A DNA stretch of 7,658 nucleotides from Bacillota bacterium (lineage in GTDB: Bacteria; Bacillota; Desulfotomaculia; Desulfotomaculales; JAJYZD01): contig JAJYZD010000184.1 in NCBI GenBank assembly GCA_021800315.1, positions 1 through 7,658 of the forward strand, written 5' to 3'. The notes beneath the pieces were generated by a model. That model did not search any database, was not told the DNA's origin, and was given only the letters and a program-made list of their open reading frames with translations. Made by a program: the position numbers and the translations under genes. Numbering within the stretch: position 1 is the first letter of the stretch; each line of letters opens with the position of its first letter. Below are positions 1 to 4,543 of the stretch, piece by piece.

Positions 1-1
1 G

Positions 2-85
2 GCACATGATATCGAGTACTGGGCAAAACGGCACGCGGCCTGCGACCGGGCCATGGAACGCCTCAGAAGGTTCGAGAGTAAGTGA
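2..85 (+). CDS. C-terminal fragment of a group II intron-encoded reverse transcriptase/maturase (partial)
   Basis: An open frame entering from the left edge encodes 27 residues (starting AHDIEYWAKRHAACDR) and ends in TGA at 83-85. It is very basic and stops five bases before domain V of the intron. That is the usual arrangement when the maturase frame in domain IV runs close to domain V. No catalytic motif of the reverse transcriptase falls inside the window, so the identification rests on position and basic composition, not on a recognised domain. It could also be the end of an unrelated frame. Confidence 0.45.
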   Translation, partial: AHDIEYWAKRHAACDRAMERLRRFESK

Positions 86-89
86 CGTA

Positions 90-158
90 GAGCGGTTTGT
101 GGGAAAACCACACGAGCCGTTCATTGAAGGGTTGGCACCGAAAGGGGCCTCCTACTCT
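90..158 (+). ncRNA. Group II intron catalytic domain V and branch-point domain VI
   Basis: Domain V is a near-canonical 33-nt hairpin with eight lower base pairs (including G-U pairs), the AGC triad, a CG bulge and five upper base pairs. The loop has five bases (GAAAA) where GAAA is typical. Domain VI follows after one or two bases and is less regular: 138-139 pair with 144-145, 134-136 with 147-149, and about 129-131 with 151-153, leaving A154 unpaired. An intact domain V suggests the element was recently active or is still under selection. Confidence 0.72.
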
Positions 159-202
159 ATCAGTTGTTAGAATAAATTGAAAAGAGTGGGCTATTCATCC
201 TT

Positions 203-224
203 GCGGCAGTTATCCGCCTTTTTT
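203..224 (+). terminator. Weak intrinsic terminator-like hairpin after the intron
   Basis: GCGG at 203-206 pairs with CCGC at 214-217 across a seven-base loop, followed by one C and six T. The four-pair stem is short for a terminator, so this is tentative. It sits about 40 bases downstream of the intron 3' end. Its T run abuts the left inverted repeat of the element at 225. Confidence 0.35.
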
Positions 225-398
225 GGCATGTCTCATTTTTGCCCGAAAATTCGTTGACAGATCTGTGGGTCTGAGACGGCAGCTCCAGCCTGCAAGCCGT
301 CCTCCTCTTGCTGAAATTTCAGGATTTCTGGTTTCTGCTCCCCATGGGTTGATACGCTCTCACCCAGCAGACCGGTCAACATGTTTCTGAGACATGCC
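225..398. mobile_element. Putative 174-bp MITE or internally deleted insertion sequence
   Basis: The segment is bounded by a perfect 11-bp inverted repeat, GGCATGTCTCA at 225-235 and TGAGACATGCC at 388-398. Further inside, 253-265 (GTTGACAGATCTG) and the reverse complement of 368-380 (GTTGACCGGTCTG) match at 11 of 13 positions. Weaker similarity continues inward as TGGGTCTGAGACG against the reverse complement of the CGCTCTCACCCAG region. Such layered subterminal symmetry is typical of transposon ends. No open frame of useful length lies between, so it would be non-autonomous. T runs flank both ends, but no convincing target-site duplication is visible. The IS family is not identified. Confidence 0.55.
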
Positions 399-454
399 CT
401 TTTTTTCTATACCAATACGAAAAAGCCAACGGTGATAATGTGCCTCCGAGGCTG

Positions 455-483
455 TTGACAAAGCCCTGGCTCCATGGTAGTCT
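455..483 (+). promoter_or_regulatory. Candidate promoter for the ArsR-rhodanese gene
   Basis: A perfect -35 hexamer TTGACA lies at 455-460. After a 17-base spacer, TAGTCT at 478-483 is a poor -10 that keeps only the TA start and the final T. The AT-rich stretch 484-517 contains better -10 look-alikes such as TATTAT at 494-499, but these are not at standard spacing from the TTGACA. Autoregulation would be expected for an ArsR-type repressor, but I see no clear operator dyad. Confidence 0.4.
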
Positions 484-530
484 CTTAATCAGCTATTATG
501 TTAAACTATAGAATTAAGGAGGCAGTACCC

Positions 531-1202
531 ATGGCGGACTCGGACCGCGCCTTCAAAGACGCTGTATACGAACAAATCGCGCGCGTCGGGCGTGCCGTCG
601 CTCATCCACGCCGGTTGGAACTGATCGACCTTCTCTGCCAGGGACCAATGACCGTGGAACAACTCGCCCGCAAGAGCGCCATGTCGGTAGGGAGTACCTC
701 TCAGCATCTCCAGCATTTGAAGGAAGCGCGGCTCGTACGGGGTGAACGCCACGGCACATATGTGGTTTATCGTCTTCACAACGACCAGACGTGCGCGCTC
801 TTTCACACGCTCCGAGCGCTCGCCGAGCAGTACTATGCCGATATGCGTTGCGTGACGGAGACTTTTTTAGCCGATCATCAAGCTTTGGAGCCGGTCGATG
901 CGGCTACCCTCAAGGAGAGGTCGGAAAAAGACGCGGTGGTTATTCTTGATGTCAGACCACCTGAGGAATATGACGCCGGGCACTGGCCCGGCGCTCTGTC
1001 AATCCCTTTGGAAACCCTGGCCGACCGGCTGGCCGACCTGCCGCGGGATCGTACGATTGTGGCGTATTGCCGCGGGCCTTATTGTGTTCTGGCCATGCAC
1101 GCGGTCAATGAGTTGCGCCGGGCAGGTTTTCACGCGGAGCGCTTGTCCGAGGGGGTCAGCGACTGGCGGGCCCGTGGATGGCCCATTGTTCGCTCACGGT
1201 GA
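531..1202 (+). CDS. ArsR-family transcriptional regulator fused to a C-terminal rhodanese domain
   Basis: A 223-residue repressor with two domains. Residues about 12-100 form an ArsR-type winged helix: the recognition region around TVEQLARKSAMSVGSTSQHL (41-60) and the wing near GERHGTYVVYRL (71-82). Residues about 124-220 are a single rhodanese domain with LDVRPPEEYDAGHWPGA (139-155) and the active-site loop YCRGPYC, whose likely persulfide-accepting cysteine is Cys180. The ArsR metal motif CxC is absent. Single cysteines at 36 and 107 fall in helices where BigR/SqrR-type sulfur sensors keep their redox pair, so sensing of persulfide or sulfide is inferred. The start at 531 is chosen because AAGGAGG at 516-522 precedes it by eight bases; an in-frame ATG at 498 lacks such a site. 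Downstream lie a cysteine desulfurase remnant and a selenoprotein on the same strand. The architecture is clear, the ligand is not. Confidence 0.88.
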   Translation: MADSDRAFKDAVYEQIARVGRAVAHPRRLELIDLLCQGPMTVEQLARKSAMSVGSTSQHLQHLKEARLVRGERHGTYVVYRLHNDQTCALFHTLRALAEQYYADMRCVTETFLADHQALEPVDAATLKERSEKDAVVILDVRPPEEYDAGHWPGALSIPLETLADRLADLPRDRTIVAYCRGPYCVLAMHAVNELRRAGFHAERLSEGVSDWRARGWPIVRSR

Positions 1203-1244
1203 TCATGCGTAAGCGGAGCCCGGCGGCATAACCGGAAGGATAGG

Positions 1245-1678
1245 GTGGTTTACATGGTTCATCTGGACTATAACGCGACGACACCGGTTGTCCCGGAGGT
1301 AGTCGCTGCCATGACTCCTTTTCGGACCAGCCGCCTCTACAATCCTTCGGGAGCCTACCCCGAAGCCGGGGGGTGCACGCGGTGGTGGAAGACGCCCGGG
1401 CCCTCCTGGCCGGACTGCTCGGCAGCCCACCGGACGCGGTAGTCTGGACCGGCGGCGGTACGGAAAGCGACAATTGGGCGGTCGGCGGATTGGCTTTCTG
1501 GCGGGGGAAGCTTCGCCGTATCCTGATGTCGGCTGTGGAACACCCTGCGGTGGCGGAGGCCGCGGCCGGGCTGCGGGCGGAGGGTACCGGCCCGGATTGG
1601 GCGCAGGGACTCGTGCGGATCAGCCTGGGTCGCGAGACGACTGCGGCGGACATCGAGGCGGCGGCAGGGAGAGTTTGA
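1245..1678 (+). pseudogene. Cysteine desulfurase (NifS/IscS family) remnant with frameshift and internal deletion
   Basis: The beginning is a clear NifS-like N-terminus, with MVHLDYNATTPVVPEVVAAM and NPSGAYPEAG. At a run of six G (1368-1373) the frame must shift by one base. It then continues as VHAVVEDARALLAGLLG, GGGTESDNWAVGGLAF and AVEHPAVAEAA. Immediately afterwards the sequence jumps to WAQGLVRISLGRETTAADIEAA, the motif found near the C-terminus of this family, and stops at 1676-1678. The centre of the enzyme is missing, including the PLP-binding lysine and the catalytic cysteine. Only about 145 residues remain of roughly 380-400 usual for the family. The protein would be inactive even without the frameshift. 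The start is GTG 1245 or ATG 1254; GGAAGGA at 1234-1240 fits GTG better. It lies 42 bases after the ArsR-rhodanese gene, suggesting a former operon for sulfur or selenium mobilisation. Confidence 0.88.
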
Positions 1679-1762
1679 TTCGGGCCACCCAATCGTGACC
1701 TGTCTGAGGGCCGGTGATGCGCAAAACGCAAGTGCCGTTTCATCTCCCCGGTACCGCTGTTG

Positions 1763-1782
1763 GCCGGCACGGCCGGCGTTTT
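1763..1782 (+). terminator. Possible hairpin with short T run between the desulfurase remnant and the selenoprotein gene
   Basis: GCCGGC at 1763-1768 pairs with GCCGGC at 1772-1777 around a three-base loop, followed by G and four T. The stem is strong but the T tract is short, and the hairpin ends 37 bases before the next start codon. It could be a terminator for the upstream genes or part of a longer leader structure spanning about 1700-1785. No promoter is recognisable between it and the next gene. Confidence 0.3.
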
Positions 1783-1819
1783 CTGGTTTCGAAGATTTGG
1801 GATAAAGGAGAGTGAAAAA

Positions 1820-2131
1820 ATGTTTTCTTTGTATGACGAGTTTTTTGCCAAGATCTATGGGGAAGGGGGCGTATTCGATCGAAAGACCAAACACCTTATC
1901 GCTTTGGCTGCCTCCCTTGCAGCTGGCTGCGAGCCTTGAACAGCGTACTGCTTTGCAGTTGCAAAGGAAACCGGTGCCTTAGAGGAAGAAATTAATGAGA
2001 CTATTGCCGTGGCCATGACTGTAGGGGCAACAAAAATCCGGTCTCTCGCCAATGCAGTTAGCGATGGTTTGTCACAAAAGGCTAATGTTAATCAAGAACC
2101 GGCAAAAGTCGAAGAAAGTTGTTCTACCTGA
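1820..2131 (+). CDS. AhpD/carboxymuconolactone decarboxylase-like selenoprotein (in-frame TGA read as selenocysteine)
   Basis: Reading through TGA 1937-1939 gives one continuous 103-residue protein in a single frame. Both halves belong to the same family: HLIALAASLAAGCEP, then Sec40, then TAYCFAVAKETGALEEEI and ETIAVAMTVGA. In AhpD/CMD-like proteins this site is normally a CxxC (CEPC-type) redox motif, so the protein would carry Cys37-x-x-Sec40 with another cysteine at 44. The family includes alkylhydroperoxidase-like thiol peroxidases and disulfide reductases, so a peroxide- or thiol-linked redox role is inferred. AAAGGAG at 1804-1810 gives the start, nine bases upstream of ATG 1820. A SECIS-like hairpin follows the TGA. 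About 20 C-terminal residues after the domain are polar and end in ESCST. The alternative is a nonsense-mutated pseudogene (TGC to TGA), less likely because the downstream half is intact and the SECIS fits. Base composition is more AT-rich than the bza genes. Confidence 0.78.
1937..1966 (+). promoter_or_regulatory. Bacterial SECIS element following the selenocysteine TGA
   Basis: After TGA 1937-1939, CTTTGC at 1951-1956 pairs perfectly with GCAAAG at 1961-1966 around the loop AGTT (1957-1960). The loop begins 17 bases after the TGA and has G as its second base, followed by T. Bacterial SECIS elements, as I recall the consensus, have an apical loop about 16-37 bases after UGA and a G among the first two loop bases, as in the GU bound by SelB. 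All of this is visible in the sequence; SelB recognition is inferred. The hairpin lies entirely within coding sequence, as expected in bacteria. Confidence 0.7.
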
Positions 2132-2715
2132 AGTGTCGGGTCTGCTGTTTAGTTTAAACAGGAAAAGACGCAAGACAATCTAAAAGAAATCCAACTATTA
2201 AGGAAGGTTTTCGTGGGATGATCAAGTAAAATGAAAACATTATCGAAAATAACTACCAACTATTTGTCTAGAACTGAATGCCGATAGGCGGTGAACGCTC
2301 AGGGTTAGTAGCAACCACGGCGGGCTCCAGTTATTAACGGACGTAGGGGTTTACTCCAGGCTTGCCGTATGATATAAAGCGATTACCATGGAAAAACGCC
2401 TCGCTTTTGCAGAAAAAGGCCGATGACCTGAAAAACCGGCGCGGCAATGGGAGTGTCATGGTGGAAGCCTCTGCGGGTGGCGGGGAAGACATGGGCAGGT
2501 CACCCCTCAGGTCATTCCGCAAAGACTTCCTCCCGTTGCTTAATTACTGGTCTAGACCAGGCCAAGGTTGGCTTGCGTTGCTGGGAACGGTAGTCGTGAT
2601 GCTCCCTACCGGTGAGGACGAGCCGGCGATCTTTGGTCAAAGGATAAAGTACTCGGCCGGGGGAGCCAGGGCAGGCGGGTGGCCGCGGCGGAGTCTTGCG
2701 GGGAGAAAATCGTTC
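2132..2715. other. Non-coding stretch between the selenoprotein gene and the bza promoter
   Basis: No convincing gene is seen in about 580 bases. The first part (2132-2330) is AT-rich, the rest GC-rich. A frame open from 2362 runs through the bza promoter into the riboswitch and shows no recognisable domain, so I do not call it. Two symmetric sites stand out: CTGTTTA/TAAACAG at 2145-2161, just after the selenoprotein stop and without a T run, and a perfect 14-bp palindrome at 2547-2560. The mixed composition suggests decayed mobile or genic DNA. Confidence 0.5.
2547..2560. repeat. Perfect 14-bp palindrome CTGGTCTAGACCAG
   Basis: The 14 bases equal their own reverse complement. The site lies about 156 bases upstream of the -35 hexamer of the bza promoter, in otherwise featureless DNA. 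It could be a dimeric repressor or activator operator, or chance. Nothing in the sequence ties it to a known regulator. Confidence 0.35.
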
Positions 2716-2744
2716 TTGACAGGCTTCGCCCCTCGTGATATGGT
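2716..2744 (+). promoter_or_regulatory. Sigma-70-type promoter of the bza operon
   Basis: A perfect -35 box TTGACA at 2716-2721 is followed by a 17-base spacer and TATGGT at 2739-2744. A TG dinucleotide at 2736-2737, one base upstream, makes it an extended -10 promoter. Transcription would begin near 2751, about a dozen bases before the cobalamin riboswitch, which supports the assignment. Confidence 0.75.
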
Positions 2745-2762
2745 TGGAAAAACCTCATACTT

Positions 2763-2940
2763 GAGCAGGTGCCCCTGTCAAGGGGAGAATAGGGAAGTCC
2801 GCAAGGTGAAAGAAATCTTTCGCCGAGGCGGCGCGGTCCCGCCACTGTGAAACGGTTAGCCTGCCGCTATGTACCACTGGCGCAATGCGCCGGGAAGGTG
2901 CGGCCGGGTGATGAGCCGCAAGCCAGGAGACCTGCCTGCT
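2763..2940 (+). promoter_or_regulatory. Cobalamin riboswitch
   Basis: The conserved blocks of the B12 aptamer appear in order: GCAGGTGCC at 2765-2773, GAATAGGGAAGTCCG near 2786-2801, GGCGCGGTCCCGCCACTGTGA at 2830-2850, and the B12 box AGCCAGGAGACCTGCC at 2921-2936. GCAGGT (2765-2770) pairs with ACCTGC (2930-2935) to close the P1 helix. The element controls the downstream benzimidazole-biosynthesis genes, so high cobamide should repress ligand synthesis. Its position between a strong promoter and an intrinsic terminator indicates control of transcription elongation. Confidence 0.95.
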
Positions 2941-3004
2941 TTGTGTTAATCCTGTCTTCGTGAGAAAAGGCAGGACCGGGTCCGGGGACGATGGTAAAGT
3001 CCTC
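2931..3004 (+). promoter_or_regulatory. Candidate switching region (anti-P1 and antiterminator pairings) of the riboswitch
   Basis: Two alternative pairings are visible between aptamer and terminator. CCTGCCT at 2931-2937, which includes the 3' strand of P1, is perfectly complementary to AGGCAGG at 2968-2974. GGGGAC at 2984-2989 can pair with GTCCTC at 2999-3004, which lies in the 5' arm of the terminator, so it would act as an antiterminator. A competing hairpin 2951-2958/2967-2974 is also possible. Which helix forms with ligand bound is inferred, not observed. Confidence 0.45.
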
Positions 3005-3035
3005 AGCCGTATTGGTACTGGCTGAGGACTTTTTA
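2996..3035 (+). terminator. Intrinsic terminator of the bza leader (riboswitch expression platform)
   Basis: AAAAGTCCTCAGCC-type arms (2996-3008 with 3020-3032) form a nearly perfect 13-bp stem. An inner GTA/TAC helix and a TTGG loop cap it, and a T-rich tract follows to 3038. It lies 160 bases upstream of bzaA and downstream of the cobalamin aptamer, so premature termination when cobalamin is bound is the expected mode of control. Confidence 0.9.
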
Positions 3036-3060
3036 TTTTCCAACCGCCAGGTCTAATACC

Positions 3061-3182
3061 TTCGCCTTTCAGGCGAACAGCTTTAGCATCTGGTTCCCCG
3101 GCCCCGACCCACCCTGCGGGCTGGTAACCCCCCGTTAGCCGACTTTTAGTCGGCAGGCCAACCCACCTGCTTTAGTAGGTGG
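3061..3182 (+). repeat. Three compact hairpins in the second part of the bza leader
   Basis: Between the terminator and bzaA lie three short, perfect hairpins. TTCGCCT/AGGCGAA at 3061-3077 has a TTC loop. GCCGACT/AGTCGGC at 3138-3154 has a TTT loop. CCACCTGC/GTAGGTGG at 3163-3182 has a TTTA loop and one G-U pair. All share a CTTT(x)AG-like apex. This resembles hairpins at ends of IS200/IS605-type elements or dispersed REP-like repeats. They may also shape translation of bzaA, because the last one lies directly at its ribosome-binding region. Confidence 0.5.
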
Positions 3183-3215
3183 TGGTTAAGTTGAATGCAG
3201 AAGGTGGTATTGGCT

Positions 3216-4505
3216 GTGACACAACTGGAGAAAGCCCGATCGGGAATCGTGACGCCGGAAGTAAGGGAGGCAGCCGCGAAGGAAGGATTGCCCGCCGAAG
3301 AGATGGCGGCCCGGGTGGCCCGGGGAACGGTCGTGGTCCTGCGAAACGGGATGAGGAACTCGGAACCGGTTGCCGTGGGCGAGGGCCTCACCGTGAAGGT
3401 GAGTGCCAGCGTGGGTACCGCAGGCGAATGGGCAGATCCCGACGAAGAGGTGGCCAAGGCGCTGGCCGCGGTGGAAGCGGGTACGGATACCGTGATGGAT
3501 CTCAGCATCGCCGATATGGACCGTACCCGGTACAGGATATTGAAGGCCGTTTCCCGGCCGGTCGGTACGCTGCCCCTGTACCAGGCGTTGGCCGAGGCGC
3601 GGGAAAGATCCGGTTCGACGGTCAAAATGGACGTGGAAGACCTGTTCGCGGTAATCGAGAAACAGGCGGCGGACGGGGTGGACTTCATGGCTTTCCATTG
3701 TGCCACCAACAGGCAGACCGTGGAATCAGCCCGAAAGATCGGACGCACCGACTATCTGGTTAGTTACGGGGGGTCCCACCTGGTGGGCTGGATGGTTTAC
3801 CGCCAGCTGGAAAATCCTCTGTATGAGCAATACGACCGACTGCTGGCCATTTGCAAGAAATATGACGTGACTTTGAGCCTGGCTGACGGGTGGCGTCCCG
3901 GTTGTCTGGCCGATTCGCTCGACGCCGCGCAGGTGCAGGAGATGGTTATTCTGGGTGAATTGGTGCAGCGCGCCCGGGCACAAGGGGTGCAGGTGATGGT
4001 AAAAGGTCCTGGGCACGTACCGTTGCAGGACATAAAAAGCACCATTACCTTGCAGAAAAGCCTGTGCGCCGGTGCCCCGTATTTCGTTTTCGGACCCCTG
4101 GTCACCGACATCGCTCCGGGTTACGACCACGTGAACGCCGCCATAGGCGGCGCGGTCAGCGCCTGGGCCGGGGCCGATTTCCTGTGTTGCGTCACGGCGG
4201 TGGAACACCTGCGCCTGCCGGACCGGCAGGAAGTGCGGGAAGGGGTGATAGCGGCGCGCATCGCCGCCCATGCGGCTGACCTGACCAGGAAACCCGGGGC
4301 CTGGCAATGGGATTACGATATGTCCTGCGCCCGCAAAGCTCTTGATTGGGAAAAGCAGCTGACCCTGGCCATCGACCGGAAGCGGGCGAGGCAGGTACGG
4401 CAGGCCCGCAGTGCCAACTCCGGTGACACCTGCGCCATGTGTGGCCAGTTTTGCGCTATGAAAGTGGTAGCACAGTACCTGGGTACGGAGGCGGGCACCT
4501 GCTGA
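3216..4505 (+). CDS. bzaA: BzaA, ThiC-like radical SAM enzyme of 5-hydroxybenzimidazole synthesis
   Basis: A 429-residue ThiC paralogue. In the anaerobic pathway BzaA and BzaB act together to rearrange 5-aminoimidazole ribotide into 5-hydroxybenzimidazole, the first step to benzimidazole lower ligands of B12. Family signatures are AADGVDFMAFHC, WRPGCLADSLDAAQ, GPGHVPLQDIKSTI and GPLVTDIAPGYDHVNAAIGGA. The C-terminal CAMCGQFC (Cys406, 409, 413) should hold the [4Fe-4S] cluster. Departures from ThiC and BzaB are Lys263 in VKGPGH where they have Glu, and CVTAVEHLRLP for the usual YVTPxEHLGLP. Start: GTG 3216 aligns with the ATG of bzaB (MTQL in both) and has AGAAGGTGG eight bases upstream. ATG 3195 in the same frame, preceded by AGGTGGTGG, is a real alternative adding seven residues. 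The gene heads the operon after the cobalamin riboswitch, which argues against a thiamin role; bzaB follows after 38 bases. Confidence 0.92.
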   Translation: MTQLEKARSGIVTPEVREAAAKEGLPAEEMAARVARGTVVVLRNGMRNSEPVAVGEGLTVKVSASVGTAGEWADPDEEVAKALAAVEAGTDTVMDLSIADMDRTRYRILKAVSRPVGTLPLYQALAEARERSGSTVKMDVEDLFAVIEKQAADGVDFMAFHCATNRQTVESARKIGRTDYLVSYGGSHLVGWMVYRQLENPLYEQYDRLLAICKKYDVTLSLADGWRPGCLADSLDAAQVQEMVILGELVQRARAQGVQVMVKGPGHVPLQDIKSTITLQKSLCAGAPYFVFGPLVTDIAPGYDHVNAAIGGAVSAWAGADFLCCVTAVEHLRLPDRQEVREGVIAARIAAHAADLTRKPGAWQWDYDMSCARKALDWEKQLTLAIDRKRARQVRQARSANSGDTCAMCGQFCAMKVVAQYLGTEAGTC

Positions 4506-4543
4506 CGAGACAAAGGGGCCGAGCCTTGAAAGGAGGAAATGAA

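Larger units (their letters stand above)
1..160 (+). mobile_element. 3' end of a group II intron (maturase tail, domains V and VI)
   Basis: The first 160 bases read as the 3' terminal part of a group II intron. A short open frame, probably the maturase C-terminus, stops at 85. Domain V follows at 90-122, with lower-stem pairing 90-97/115-122, the AGC catalytic triad at 91-93, a two-base CG bulge at 113-114, an upper stem 98-102/108-112 and a GAAAA loop. A weaker domain VI hairpin runs from about 129 to 153 with a GAAA loop at 140-143. An unpaired A at 154 could be the branch point, and the intron would end in ...CTAT at 160. The domain V fold is directly visible. The exact 3' splice point is inferred. 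The rest of the element lies outside the window. Confidence 0.8.

Noticed and set aside
498..530. Upstream ATG at 498 as the start of the ArsR-rhodanese gene
   Set aside because: The strong AAGGAGG at 516-522 lies within that extension and is correctly spaced for ATG 531; nothing comparable precedes 498.
1156..1851. Minus-strand open frame of about 231 codons
   Set aside because: It is antisense to the end of the ArsR-rhodanese gene and the whole desulfurase remnant, and its composition (Arg/Pro/Ser-rich) is typical of a shadow frame.
1820..1939. Treating 1820-1939 as a complete 39-residue gene ended by TGA
   Set aside because: The same frame continues for 63 codons with the rest of the same domain, and a SECIS-like hairpin follows the TGA, so read-through is the better explanation.
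2145..2161. CTGTTTA/TAAACAG hairpin as a terminator after the selenoprotein gene
   Set aside because: The stem is AT-rich and short, and no T run follows it on either strand.
2362..2850. Open frame of 162 codons upstream of bzaA on the plus strand
   Set aside because: It runs through the bza promoter and deep into the cobalamin riboswitch, lacks a convincing ribosome site and matches no family I recognise.
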